Assembly: GCA_029961745.1 (NCBI GenBank) | Contig: CP124680.1 | Coordinates: 4,464,001-4,528,000, forward strand | Direction of reading: 5' to 3' | DNA from: Nocardioides sp. L-11A | Lineage (GTDB): Bacteria; Actinomycetota; Actinomycetes; Propionibacteriales; Nocardioidaceae | Length of the DNA: 64,000 bases | Shown here: positions 9,091-16,995 of the stretch, in pieces | Layout of the letters: each line of letters begins with the position of its first letter | Position numbering within the stretch: the first letter of the stretch is position 1 | Made by a program: the position numbers and the translations under genes | The notes under the pieces: generated by a model | Told to the model about the DNA's origin: nothing | Database searches by the model: none | Seen by the model: only the letters and a program-made list of their open reading frames with translations

Positions 9091-9821
9091 GAGCGGTTCA
9101 TTCCTCCATCGATGAAAAGTGACTGGCCGGTGACGTAGCCGGCGTCGTCGCCGAGCAGCCAGCTGACGGCGCCGGCCACGTCGGCCGGACGGCCCAGGCG
9201 GCGCAGCGGCAGGCCGCGGGCCACGCGCTCGGCGATGGGGCGCAGGTCGCCCTCGTCGAGCATCGGCGTGTCGATGAACCCCGGGCAGACCGCGTTGGCG
9301 CGCACGCCCCGGGGACCGAGCTCGACCGCCAGGGAGCGGGTCAGGGTCAGCAGACCGCCCTTGCTGGTGTCATAGGCGACCTGGCCGGCGAAGCCGGTCA
9401 CCGCGATCGAGCAGACGTTGACGACTGCGGCCGAGCGGCCGGCCGCCAGCAGGTCGGCCAGGTCGCGGGCCAGCCGGAAGGGCGCCCCCAGGTTGAGGTC
9501 CAAGACGGCGTCCCAGCGCTCGTCGGCGTGGTCGGCCAGCGGCGCCCGCAGCTCGATCCCGGCGTTGTTGACGAGGCCGTCGAGCCCACCCAGCCGCTCG
9601 ACGCCCTGCCGGGCGACCGCACGGGATGCCTCGGGGTCGCGCAGGTCGATGCCGACGACGTGCAGGCCCGGCGCATCCGGGCCCCGGTCGCGGCGTACGA
9701 CGTCGGGGTGGTCGACCGCCAGCACCCGGGCGCCGTCGGCGAGCAGGCGCGCGGTGACCGCGGTGCCGATCCCGCCGAGGGCGCCGGTGACGACCACGCG
9801 GCGCTGGGCGAGCAGGCTCAT
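9087..9821 (-). CDS. SDR family oxidoreductase
   Basis: Short-chain dehydrogenase/reductase, 244 residues. Motifs are TGALGGIG, NNAGIELRAPL, the active-site AYDTSK, and the PG motif AVCPGFIDTPML after it. A FabG-like C-terminus (DDAGYVTGQSLFIDGG) is present. The ATG at 9821 (MSLLAQRR) overlaps the stop of the amidohydrolase gene; the 18 upstream codons of the open frame are not family-like. Second gene of the operon. Confidence 0.92.
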   Translation of the reverse strand: MSLLAQRRVVVTGALGGIGTAVTARLLADGARVLAVDHPDVVRRDRGPDAPGLHVVGIDLRDPEASRAVARQGVERLGGLDGLVNNAGIELRAPLADHADERWDAVLDLNLGAPFRLARDLADLLAAGRSAAVVNVCSIAVTGFAGQVAYDTSKGGLLTLTRSLAVELGPRGVRANAVCPGFIDTPMLDEGDLRPIAERVARGLPLRRLGRPADVAGAVSWLLGDDAGYVTGQSLFIDGGMNRS

Positions 9822-10798
9822 CGGGCCGGCTCCGGGTCGCGGGCCAGCAGCCGGGCCGCGTTGCCGTGCAGCCACGCCTCGCGGACCTCGGGGGCGATCG
9901 GGAGGTGCGAGGCGGAGGCGACCACCGCGGCCGGCCCGTGGCCGTGGGTCCAGCTCGTCGAGCCGAAGAGCACCCGGTCACGCACCGACCGCGCGCCGTG
10001 CAGGAAGAGCGGCTCCCAGCCGGAGCCGGCGGTGGCCATCGTCCTCGGGTGGTGGGAGGAGAACTCCAGGTACACGTGGGCATGGCGCTGCAGGAGAGCG
10101 ACGGCGTCGAGGACCCAGGGCCAGCCGCCGTGGCCGAGCACGATCCGCAGACGCGGGTGCCGGATCGCCAGGGCATCGATGACCTGTGGACTGCTGATCG
10201 CCATGGGCGAGCCGGAGAAGCTCTGCCCGCTGTGGATCCAGACCGGCAGATCGCGGTCGGCGGCGAACGCCCACAGGTCCGCGAGGGCCGGGTCGTCAGG
10301 GCCCACGCCGTCCAGGAACGGGATCACCGAGAGCCCCGACATGCCGAGCTCGTCGACCGCCCGGGTCGCCTCGGCGAGCGCGGCACCCGGGTCCGCCAGC
10401 GACACGCCGGCCCACGGCACGAAGCGGCCGCTGAGCCGCGCGATCCCCGCGACGTGATCGTTCAGCGTGCCGTCCTCGCACGGCCAGGGGCCGCCGTGGA
10501 TCACCTGCACGATGTCGTGCTCCTCGAGCTCGGCGACCCGGGCCTCGGGGTCGAACGCCAGCGCCGCGATCTCGGCCAGGTCCTCGATCGCCGCGTCCTG
10601 ATCCTCGGCCAGCCCAGCCACGATCTGCCGGGAGGTGCGACCGGACATGGCGGCGAACCGGGGGGCGAACACCACGCCGTAGCGCGGGGCGGCGCTCAGC
10701 AGGGCGCCCAGATACGTGCGCCACCCCGCGCGGCGCAGCACGACATCGCACAGGTCGACCGCCGCCGGGGCTGGGGTGAACGGCATCACAGAATGCAT
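9818..10798 (-). CDS. Amidohydrolase family protein (amidohydrolase 2-like), first gene of operon
   Basis: TIM-barrel protein of 326 residues resembling the amidohydrolase-2/ring-cleaving decarboxylase family. The later strands are recognisable (VWIHSGQSF, IVLGHGGWPWVLDA, DRVLFGSTSWTHG). However, no HxH motif is visible near the N-terminus, and the usual aspartate of FGSDxP is replaced (FGSTSW). Metal binding is therefore doubtful or altered. The ATG at 10798 lies inside one arm of the inverted repeat shared with the TetR gene. An alternative ATG exists four codons in. No Shine-Dalgarno is evident, so translation may be leaderless. Confidence 0.82.
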   Translation of the reverse strand: MHSVMPFTPAPAAVDLCDVVLRRAGWRTYLGALLSAAPRYGVVFAPRFAAMSGRTSRQIVAGLAEDQDAAIEDLAEIAALAFDPEARVAELEEHDIVQVIHGGPWPCEDGTLNDHVAGIARLSGRFVPWAGVSLADPGAALAEATRAVDELGMSGLSVIPFLDGVGPDDPALADLWAFAADRDLPVWIHSGQSFSGSPMAISSPQVIDALAIRHPRLRIVLGHGGWPWVLDAVALLQRHAHVYLEFSSHHPRTMATAGSGWEPLFLHGARSVRDRVLFGSTSWTHGHGPAAVVASASHLPIAPEVREAWLHGNAARLLARDPEPAR

Positions 10799-10845
10799 GA
10801 ACGTTTGTTTACCAGGATTGCGAGCACTACGTCAACAAACGTTCA
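10798..10845. promoter_or_regulatory. TetR-type operator: perfect 12-bp inverted repeat in the divergent promoter
   Basis: TGAACGTTTGTT (10798-10809) and its exact reverse complement AACAAACGTTCA (10834-10845) flank a 24-bp centre between the divergent operon and the TetR gene. One arm covers the start codon of the 9818-10798 gene. The other overlaps the likely -35 position of the TetR promoter, whose -10 is TACGGT at 10855-10860, seven bases before the GTG start. The arrangement suggests the TetR protein represses both directions. Confidence 0.75.
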
Positions 10846-10866
10846 TATATCGGGTACGGTGGTCCC

Positions 10867-11481
10867 GTGAGATCCGCCAAGACCGACGCCCGCCACACGG
10901 ACACCGCCCAGCGCGTACTCGACGTGGCCACGGAGCTGTTCTTCACCAACGGCTACCCCGCGACGTCGGTCCGCCAGATCATGCAGGCCTGCCACGTCAC
11001 CGCCGGCTCGCTGTACAACCACTTCGGGTCCAAGGAGGACGTGCTGTACGCGATCCTCATGCGCTCCCTCAACGACTCCGTCGAGTCGCTCCTGCGCGCG
11101 CACGCCGCCGCAGCCGACACCGCGACCGCGCAACTGCGTGCGCTGGTCGGCGCGATCTCGATCTTCCACTCCGAGCGGCAGCTCGAGGGCCTGGTCAGCC
11201 AGACTGAGTGGCGGCACCTGCCGCCCGAGCGTGCCGTCGACGTCCTCGGGCAGCAGAAGCGGATCCGCCGGCTCTTCGAGGAATGCCTGCAGCGCGGCAT
11301 CGCCGACGGCGAGTTCACCCTCGCCGCGGTCGGCGCCGACACCGACATCACCGCCAAGTCGATCCTCGACCTGTGCATCAACGCGGGCAAGTGGTTCCGG
11401 CCCGGCGGTCGGCTCAGCGCCGCGGACCTCGCCCGCCAGCACGTCGAGCTGGTCACCCAGATGGTGGGCGCGACGCCGTAA
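10867..11481 (+). CDS. TetR/AcrR family transcriptional regulator
   Basis: Ligand-responsive DNA-binding protein of 204 residues. The N-terminal helix-turn-helix is typical (AQRVLDVATELFFTNGY, SVRQIMQACHVTAGSLYNHF, SKEDVLYAIL); the C-terminal ligand domain is unspecific. The GTG start at 10867 lies seven bases after a TACGGT -10 box, so the mRNA is probably leaderless. Divergent to the catabolic operon at 10798, with a perfect inverted repeat between them; it is the likely local repressor, and the inducer is probably a pathway intermediate. Confidence 0.93.
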   Translation: MRSAKTDARHTDTAQRVLDVATELFFTNGYPATSVRQIMQACHVTAGSLYNHFGSKEDVLYAILMRSLNDSVESLLRAHAAAADTATAQLRALVGAISIFHSERQLEGLVSQTEWRHLPPERAVDVLGQQKRIRRLFEECLQRGIADGEFTLAAVGADTDITAKSILDLCINAGKWFRPGGRLSAADLARQHVELVTQMVGATP

Positions 11482-11492
11482 GGGGCCTGGAG

Positions 11493-11571
11493 CTCCCCGG
11501 GTAGGAGTCGAACCTACGTCGCTTGTCCTGATTCAAAGTCAGGCGGGCCCTGCCGACAGACCAACCGGGGA
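11493..11571 (-). tRNA. tRNA-Gln (anticodon TTG)
   Basis: The minus strand folds as a cloverleaf: acceptor TCCCCGG/CCGGGGA with discriminator G, D arm GGTC/GGCC, anticodon stem CCTGA/TCAGG with loop CTTTGAA (anticodon TTG, plus-strand caa at 11534-11536), T arm GTAGG-TTCGACT-CCTAC. The variable region is nine bases, longer than the usual four or five. CCA is not encoded. A TAGGCT -10 box lies at 11582-11587 upstream. The 5' end of this gene is duplicated just upstream (see repeat). Confidence 0.85.
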
Positions 11572-11682
11572 TCGCGGGAACAGCCTAGGGCCCGCCCGGC
11601 GGGGCAGCACCTCGGGCCCGACAGACCAACCGGGGATCGCGGGAACAGCCTAGGGCCCGCCTCGCGGGGCAGCACCTCGGGC
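11553..11682. repeat. Tandem duplication of the tRNA 5' end and promoter (about 65 bp x 2)
   Basis: Copies 11553-11617 and 11618-11682 are nearly identical; two adjacent mismatches are seen (cgcccggcgg versus cgcctcgcgg). Each holds the first 19 bases of the tRNA-Gln gene, the TAGGCT -10 box and upstream sequence. Only the left copy continues into a full tRNA, so the right copy is a truncated tRNA fragment with its own promoter. Confidence 0.85.
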
Positions 11683-11804
11683 CACGCTCCGGTCACGGTC
11701 TCTGGTGGTGACGGGGTTCTCCACAGGAGCTGCAAGACCGCTGGTGGGTGAGCTGAGCGCCACGTAGGCTCGCCACACCCCGTCAGCCGACACCAGGAGC
11801 AGAC

Positions 11805-12176
11805 ATGGCCCTCACATCTCAGCAGATCGAGCGCAAACTCGACCAGCAGGGCAATGACATCGAGAGCATCTACGAGCTGCTCGCCGACCTCCAGGCCAGA
11901 CTGACCACGCACGACGGCCTCTTCGCCGACCTCCAGGCCAAGCTGACCACCCACGACGGCCTCTTCGCCGACCTCCAGGCCAGACTGACCACCCACGACG
12001 GCCTCTTCGCCGACCTCCAGGCCAAGCTGACCACCCACGACGGCCTCTTCGCCGACCTCCAGGCCAAGCTGACCACCCACGACGGGCGCTTCGACACGAT
12101 CGACTCCGGGCTGGGGTCGCTCCGCGATTCGATCGCCGAGGCGCTTCGGCGACTGCCGGAGCCTCCGGTCAGCTGA
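11805..12176 (+). CDS. Small coiled-coil protein with five 14-residue repeats
   Basis: A 123-residue hydrophilic protein with no signal peptide or membrane segment. Residues about 27-96 are five copies of ADLQA(K/R)LTTHDGLF, two heptads per unit, predicting a long helical coiled coil. It resembles bacterial homo-oligomeric coiled-coil stalks, but I do not recognise a named family. An AGGAG ribosome-binding site precedes the ATG, and a TAGGCT -10-like box lies about 35 bases upstream. It is followed by a bidirectional terminator hairpin. The 42-bp DNA repeats make copy-number change by recombination likely. Confidence 0.8.
   Translation: MALTSQQIERKLDQQGNDIESIYELLADLQARLTTHDGLFADLQAKLTTHDGLFADLQARLTTHDGLFADLQAKLTTHDGLFADLQAKLTTHDGRFDTIDSGLGSLRDSIAEALRRLPEPPVS
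11883..12092 (+). repeat. 42-bp tandem repeat, five copies, in frame
   Basis: Units start at 11883, 11925, 11967, 12009 and 12051 and differ by only a few bases (cca/aag variants at the K/R codon; the last ends ggcgcttc). The near-identity at DNA level implies recent expansion or gene conversion. Confidence 0.95.
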
Positions 12177-12189
12177 CGGGTGCCGTCAC

Positions 12190-12240
12190 ACCCGGCGAAC
12201 GGGTCGCGCTCAGCGCGAGCTCACCACCCGTTCGCCGGGT
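12190..12240. terminator. Bidirectional terminator hairpin
   Basis: ACCCGGCGAACGGGT (12190-12204) pairs perfectly with ACCCGTTCGCCGGGT (12226-12240); the loop contains a nested CGCGCTCAGCGCG hairpin. It lies between convergent genes ending at 12176 and 12262. No U-tract is present, as is common in actinobacteria. Confidence 0.8.
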
Positions 12241-12261
12241 ACGACATGAGAACGACGTCGC

Positions 12262-12783
12262 TCAGGCGGCCGGGCCGAGGCAGAGCAGGGACTTGCGGGT
12301 GACGTTCTCGAGCGGCTGCGAGCCGTTCGTGCACTTGTCACCGGCCTTGCCGACCGAGACGACCTTCAGGATCGAGGTGTTGGTCGCACCCTCGGTGCAG
12401 GCGACCTTCGCGGCCGGCGTCGACATGCCGCCGAGGTCGATGCAGTCCCCCTCGGCGACGTTGAGGTCGAGGCAGAGGTCGGCGACATTGCCGCTGTTGC
12501 GGTCGTTGCCGAGCGAGATCGTGTAGTTGAGCTCCGCCTCGTCGCAGCTCCCCTTGTCGTTGACGATCTTGTAGGTGGCCTCCGCGTCGCCGCAGTCGAC
12601 CTCCTTGTGGTCGGCGTCGAAGCTGGAGCCGGTCATGACCAGGCACTCGCCCACCTTGGGGGCCTTGGCCTGCTCGACCTTCTCCTGTCCCTTGAAGAAG
12701 ATGAAATACGCACCGAGGGCGACCGCGATGCTGACGACGCCACCGATGATGCGGCCGAGGATGCCGCCACCGAGATTGGCCAT
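12262..12783 (-). CDS. Membrane-anchored extracytoplasmic protein, LppU/SCO3897-like
   Basis: A 173-residue protein with a single N-terminal hydrophobic helix (IIGGVVSIAVALGAYFIFF) preceded by few charges, leaving an outside domain. That domain contains eight or so cysteines in a repeated layout (VGECL, VDCGD, GSCDEAELNYTI, DLCLDL, GDCIDL), consistent with disulfides. This pattern is common in small actinobacterial proteins annotated as LppU/SCO3897 family, of unknown function. The ribosome-binding site GGAAGGAAA supports the ATG at 12783. It is monocistronic with terminators on its downstream side. Confidence 0.78.
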   Translation of the reverse strand: MANLGGGILGRIIGGVVSIAVALGAYFIFFKGQEKVEQAKAPKVGECLVMTGSSFDADHKEVDCGDAEATYKIVNDKGSCDEAELNYTISLGNDRNSGNVADLCLDLNVAEGDCIDLGGMSTPAAKVACTEGATNTSILKVVSVGKAGDKCTNGSQPLENVTRKSLLCLGPAA

Positions 12784-12882
12784 GCTGGGATTTCCTTCCG
12801 AGAGGGGCGGTCCGAGTCACCCGCAGAAAATGAACGGAGGAAACAGTAGAGGAGCGGTCACCAAAGCACCTGGCGGGGTGTC

Positions 12883-13046
12883 AGAACGTGTTCGAGAAGT
12901 CCTGGCCGTCGCGAGCGTCGCATCCGTGGAATGCCTCGCAAGGCGCAGATGCGACGGCGGTCTGGTTGCACCTTCGAGCAGCTGCAACGCAGCGAGGCGC
13001 CGACGGGGCGGCGCGCAGCAGGTCAGGACCTTCTCAAACACGTTCT
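12883..13046. repeat. MITE-like element with 22/23-bp terminal inverted repeats
   Basis: The left end AGAACGTGTTCGAGAAG-TCCTG (12883-12904) matches the reverse complement of the right end CAGGACCTTCTC-AAACACGTTCT (13024-13046) with one mismatch and one indel. The 164-bp element has no coding capacity. Its interior has further hairpins (GTCGCAT...ATGCGAC, GTTGCA...TGCAAC). The right end touches the stop codon of the metallophosphoesterase gene. Confidence 0.75.
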
Positions 13047-14548
13047 CAGTAGGTGAGCTCGACCCAGGGGTCCACCTCGTAGCGGCCGTTGGGCTGGAGG
13101 GTGACCGACTGGATGCCGACCGGCCGGCCGTCGCGATAGGTGACCAGGCCGATGCTGGCGGGCCGCCGCAGCTTGCTCCCGATCGCGATCGCGTACGCCG
13201 CGCCGCCCGTCGTGCCGAGGGTGTAGGTGTAGCCGACCCGGCCGTCCTCCGCGGTGACCGGCGTGGGGCCGGTCTGGACGTGCACGTGACCGCCGAGCAC
13301 CAGGTCGACGCAGCCGCGGGCCAGGGCCGGCTTGGCGATATTGGCGTCGTGGACGAGCAGGGTGCCCACCCGGTCGCCGTCCTCGTCGGCGGCGCAGGCG
13401 GCGTCGGCCAGTAGTTCGGCCACCTCGCCGAAGCTGAGCCCGGTCTGGTCGCGCCAGTCCCCCAGACCGCTGGAGCGCGGATCGTCGATCCCGAGGATCC
13501 GGGAGTCGCCGGGGCCGTCGATGACCTCGTCGTCGAAATAGGTCCAGCCGAGGTCCTCGAGGTGCGAGTGCACGAAACCGCCGCTGTCGTGGTTGCCCGC
13601 GACCGCCCACCGGCCGTCGAAGTCCTCGAAGGTCGCGGCCAGGGAGTCGAGCGAGAACGCCTCCCAGCGACTACCGGTGGAGGTGTCGTCGCCGGCGTCG
13701 TACACGGCCGTGGCGCCGCCGACATCGGCGATCGCCCGGGCGACCTTGTCCATGCCGACGTTGTCATGCCGGTCGGAGACGAGCAGGACGACGGTCTCCC
13801 CCTCCTCCGGCTGGCGCAGCTCGAGCGCCGCGGCGTCGTCGGCGGCCTGCGAGTAGAACTCGACGCTCTTCTGGTAGCTGCTGATGCCGCTCTCGATCAA
13901 CCGCCGGGACTGGGCGGTCGTCGCGTCCGCCATCACCTCGACGTCGGCCGCCTCGGCAGGCAGCGGCACCTCGGGGCCGAGGAAGTCGTGCAGCGACTGC
14001 CAGTGCTCGGCCTGCGGATCGGTGCGCCCCCAGCCGTAGGGCACGGCCGCGACCACGACGAGCACGACCACGAGCCCGGCGACGGCGACGCCGCCGCAGG
14101 TGCGGAGCCCGGCGTAGAGCTCGTGGCGCCGGGTGCGACCGACGGCCGCCCACACCAGCAGGGGTACGGCGCCCAGCACGGCGCCCTGCACCAGCGCCGC
14201 GAGCGCCATCGCGACGACCGCCCGCTCGGCGACGGCGATCTGGCCCTCGGGCTGCGACGCGATCGCGGCGTACCGGCTGGTCAGCTCCTCGAGGGTCGCC
14301 ACGTCGGTCTTCCCGAGCTCGACCTCGACGCCGACCCAGGTGCCCGAGGGGATCCGCAGGTCGGGCAGCACGGGCCCCATCCGGGCCACGACCTCACCGG
14401 AGAAGTCCGGGCTCAGCGTCGCCTCGTGGCTCGCGATCTCCACGGTCCGCTCGCTGTTGACGAAGATCGCGGCCGCGACGGCGACCGACAGGACCGCCCA
14501 GGCCCCCGCGTAGGCGAGGACCTTGAGCAGGCGGGGTGTGGAGATCAC
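13046..14548 (-). CDS. Membrane-anchored metallophosphoesterase
   Basis: A 500-residue protein. N-terminal helix at about 9-29, two further hydrophobic segments near 112-135 and 150-170, then an outside phosphoesterase domain. Metal-binding motifs are VSDRHDN (D-x-H-like block), a DAGDD block, GNHD, and GGHVH near the C-terminus. Together they form the calcineurin-like two-metal site. GTG start at 14548 overlaps the rlmB stop (GTGA). Translationally coupled to rlmB and cysS, but no functional link is obvious. The substrate (phosphodiester, phospholipid or nucleotide) is unknown. Confidence 0.9.
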   Translation of the reverse strand: MISTPRLLKVLAYAGAWAVLSVAVAAAIFVNSERTVEIASHEATLSPDFSGEVVARMGPVLPDLRIPSGTWVGVEVELGKTDVATLEELTSRYAAIASQPEGQIAVAERAVVAMALAALVQGAVLGAVPLLVWAAVGRTRRHELYAGLRTCGGVAVAGLVVVLVVVAAVPYGWGRTDPQAEHWQSLHDFLGPEVPLPAEAADVEVMADATTAQSRRLIESGISSYQKSVEFYSQAADDAAALELRQPEEGETVVLLVSDRHDNVGMDKVARAIADVGGATAVYDAGDDTSTGSRWEAFSLDSLAATFEDFDGRWAVAGNHDSGGFVHSHLEDLGWTYFDDEVIDGPGDSRILGIDDPRSSGLGDWRDQTGLSFGEVAELLADAACAADEDGDRVGTLLVHDANIAKPALARGCVDLVLGGHVHVQTGPTPVTAEDGRVGYTYTLGTTGGAAYAIAIGSKLRRPASIGLVTYRDGRPVGIQSVTLQPNGRYEVDPWVELTY

Positions 14549-15516
14549 GTGCGCGCGCGGGCCTCCGCAACGGCGTACAGCGCCACCGAGGCGGCGACGC
14601 CGGCGTTGAGCGACTCCAGGACGCCGGCCATCGGGATCGACATCAGGTGGTCGCAGCTCTCCGCGACCAGCCGGGACAGGCCCTCGCCCTCGGACCCGAC
14701 GACCAGGACCAGCGGGCCGCCGACCAGGTCGGCGTCGGCCACGAGGGCGGGCAGGGTGAGGTCACCGTCGGCGGCCAGGCCGATCACGAAGCAGCCGGCC
14801 TCCTGGAAGGCCTTGATCTGCCGGGTCAGGTTGACCGTCTGCGCCACCGGGCAGCGCGCGGCCGCGCCGGCGGAGGTCTTCCACGCCGCGGCGGTCATCG
14901 AGGCCGCCCGGCGCTCGGGGATGACCACGCCGTGCGCACCGAAGCCCGCGGCGCTGCGCACGATGGCGCCCAGGTTGCGCGGGTCCGTGATCGAGTCGAG
15001 CATGACGACGAGCGGCTTCTGGCCGGCATCCTCGGCGGCGTCGAGCAGGTCGTCGGGATGGGCGTACTCGTACGCCGGGATCCGCGCCGCCAGTCCCTGG
15101 TGCACCGCACCGTCGGTGAGCCGGTCGAGCTCGCCGCGGCTGACCTCGAGCAGGCCGATGCCGTGCTCGGCGGCCAGGCGGAACACCTCGCGCAGCCGGC
15201 CGTCGCGCTCGGCGCCCTCGGCGACGTAGACCGAGGTCACCGGCACCCGCTCACGCAGCGCCTCGACGACCGGGTTGCGCCCGGCGATCCACTCGTCGCC
15301 GCCGCTCTTGCGGCGCGGGCCGCGCTGGTTGCCGGCCCGCTTGTCGGCACGCTTCTTGGCCTCGGCGATCTTGTGCGCCTTGTGATATTCGCGGTCGACC
15401 GCCTTGGGTGTCGGCCCCCGGCCCTCCAGGCCGCGGCGGACCTTGCCCCCGGACCCGGCGGTCGGCTTCTTGCTCGACTTGCGGATGGCGCCCTTGCGCG
15501 CGGAGTTTCCGGCCAT
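14545..15516 (-). CDS. rlmB: 23S rRNA (guanosine-2'-O-)-methyltransferase RlmB
   Basis: SpoU-family rRNA methyltransferase, 323 residues. A basic N-terminal extension of about 75 residues precedes the substrate-binding domain (EWIAGRNPVVEAL). The trefoil-knot SAM domain follows with motif 1 LDSITDPRNLGAIVRSA, motif 2 VGSEGEGLSRLV and motif 3 IPMAGVLESLNAGVAASV. I chose the ATG at 15516 (MAGNSARK); a TTG two codons upstream overlaps the cysS stop and is less likely. The cysS-rlmB order is conserved in actinobacteria. Confidence 0.95.
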   Translation of the reverse strand: MAGNSARKGAIRKSSKKPTAGSGGKVRRGLEGRGPTPKAVDREYHKAHKIAEAKKRADKRAGNQRGPRRKSGGDEWIAGRNPVVEALRERVPVTSVYVAEGAERDGRLREVFRLAAEHGIGLLEVSRGELDRLTDGAVHQGLAARIPAYEYAHPDDLLDAAEDAGQKPLVVMLDSITDPRNLGAIVRSAAGFGAHGVVIPERRAASMTAAAWKTSAGAAARCPVAQTVNLTRQIKAFQEAGCFVIGLAADGDLTLPALVADADLVGGPLVLVVGSEGEGLSRLVAESCDHLMSIPMAGVLESLNAGVAASVALYAVAEARART

Positions 15517-15518
15517 GA

Positions 15519-16922
15519 TCAATTCACCGTCCAGGTGGGTCCGTCGGGGGTGTCGGTGATCTCGATCCCGGCCGCCTTGATCCGGTCGCGGATCGCGTCG
15601 GCGCGCGCCCAGTCCTTGTCGGCGCGCGCCTGTGTGCGCTCCTCGAGCAGGCCGGACACCAGGGCGTCGACCGCCGCGGTGAGCCGTTCCTCGGCGCCGG
15701 GCGCACCGCTGCTCGCCCAGGCCGGGTCGCGCGGGTGGACGCCGAGCACGCTCAGCATCGCTGCGACGGCGCCGCCCACGACGGACGCGTCCTCGCCGGC
15801 GGCGAGCAGCCGGTTGCCCTCGCGCACCGCGTCGTAGAGCACGGCCACCGCGGCCGGCGTACCGAGGTCGTCGTCCATCGCCGCGCAGAACGCCTCGGGT
15901 AGCTCGGACGACGCCGGGTCCGCGTCGTCGCCGACCCGGTCGAGGAAGGAGACGATCCGCTGGTAGCCCGCCGCCGCCTCGTCGAGCGCCTCGAAGCTGA
16001 ACTCCACGTGGGAGCGGTAGTGCGCGGCGACCATGTAGAAGCGCAGCTCGGCGCCGCTGACCCGCTGGAGCACCGACGGGATGCTGAGCGTGTTGCCGAG
16101 CGACTTGCTCATCTTCTCACCGGCGGTGGTGATCCACGCGTTGTGCATCCAGTACGACGCGAAGGCGCCGCCGGCCGCACGCGACTGGGCCTGCTCGTTC
16201 TCGTGGTGCGGGAAGCGCAGGTCGACGCCGCCGCCGTGGATGTCGAAGGCATCGCCGAGGTACTTGCCGGCCATCGCCGAGCACTCGATGTGCCAGCCCG
16301 GGCGGCCGCGGCCCCACGGGCTCGGCCAGGACGCGGTCTCCGGCTCGGAGTCCTTGCGCCCCTTCCACAGGGCGAAGTCCCGCGGGTCCCTCTTGCCCCG
16401 CGGGTCGGCGTCGGCCGCGGGCTCCATGTCGTCGACGCCCTGGTGGGTCAGCTCGCCGTACGACGGCCACGAACGCACGTCGAAGTAGACGTCGCCGCTG
16501 CCGTCGTCGGCCGGATAGGCGTGGCCGCGCTCGATCAGCCGCGCGATCAGCTCGACCATCTCGGGGATGTGTCCCGTCGCGGCCGGCTCGTAGGTCGGCG
16601 GCGCGACGTTGAGCGCGGCGTAGGCCTTGTCGAGCTCGATCTTCATCGCGTAGGCGAGGTTGTACCAGGGCCGGTTCTGGTCTTCCGACTTCGCCAGGAT
16701 CTTGTCGTCGATGTCGGTGATATTGCGGATGAACGTGACCTCGTAGCCCCGATGACGCAGCCAGCGCTGCAGGACGTCGAAGTTGACCGCCGAGCGCACG
16801 TGCCCGACGTGGGGCTCGCTCTGGACCGTGAGACCACAGACGTAGAGACCCGCCCTGCCCTCGTGAAGGGGCACGAAGTCACGGACTTCGCGGGTCGCGG
16901 TGTCGTACAGCCGGATGCTCAC
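15519..16922 (-). CDS. cysS: Cysteine--tRNA ligase
   Basis: Class I aminoacyl-tRNA synthetase, 467 residues, the normal bacterial length. The HIGH motif is HVGH after the zinc cysteine block YVCGLTV; other zinc ligands sit in HIECSAMA and HHENEQAQS, and KMSKS is in [10 protein letters not shown]. The C-terminal anticodon-binding helix bundle is complete, which argues for CysS rather than MshC. The GTG start at 16922 lies seven bases after a TAGACT -10 box (16929-16934), so the transcript is probably leaderless. Confidence 0.97.
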   Translation of the reverse strand: MSIRLYDTATREVRDFVPLHEGRAGLYVCGLTVQSEPHVGHVRSAVNFDVLQRWLRHRGYEVTFIRNITDIDDKILAKSEDQNRPWYNLAYAMKIELDKAYAALNVAPPTYEPAATGHIPEMVELIARLIERGHAYPADDGSGDVYFDVRSWPSYGELTHQGVDDMEPAADADPRGKRDPRDFALWKGRKDSEPETASWPSPWGRGRPGWHIECSAMAGKYLGDAFDIHGGGVDLRFPHHENEQAQSRAAGGAFASYWMHNAWITTAGEKMSKSLGNTLSIPSVLQRVSGAELRFYMVAAHYRSHVEFSFEALDEAAAGYQRIVSFLDRVGDDADPASSELPEAFCAAMDDDLGTPAAVAVLYDAVREGNRLLAAGEDASVVGGAVAAMLSVLGVHPRDPAWASSGAPGAEERLTAAVDALVSGLLEERTQARADKDWARADAIRDRIKAAGIEITDTPDGPTWTVN

Positions 16923-16995
16923 GGCGCCAGTCTAGGGATCCGCGCGAGTCCGGCAGGCATTGTCGCCGGACCCACGCGTGACCCTCAGCCACGCC

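Noticed and set aside
11493..11682. Attachment site or integrated element at the tRNA
   Set aside because: The duplication covers the 5' end and promoter, not the 3' end as for typical att sites, and no integrase or phage gene is nearby.
11883..12092. Regularly spaced repeats that could suggest a CRISPR array
   Set aside because: Units are contiguous 42-bp repeats without spacers and encode in-frame heptads.
15519..16922. MshC (mycothiol ligase) instead of CysS
   Set aside because: Length, KMSKS and a full C-terminal anticodon-binding region fit CysS; MshC is shorter and lacks that region.
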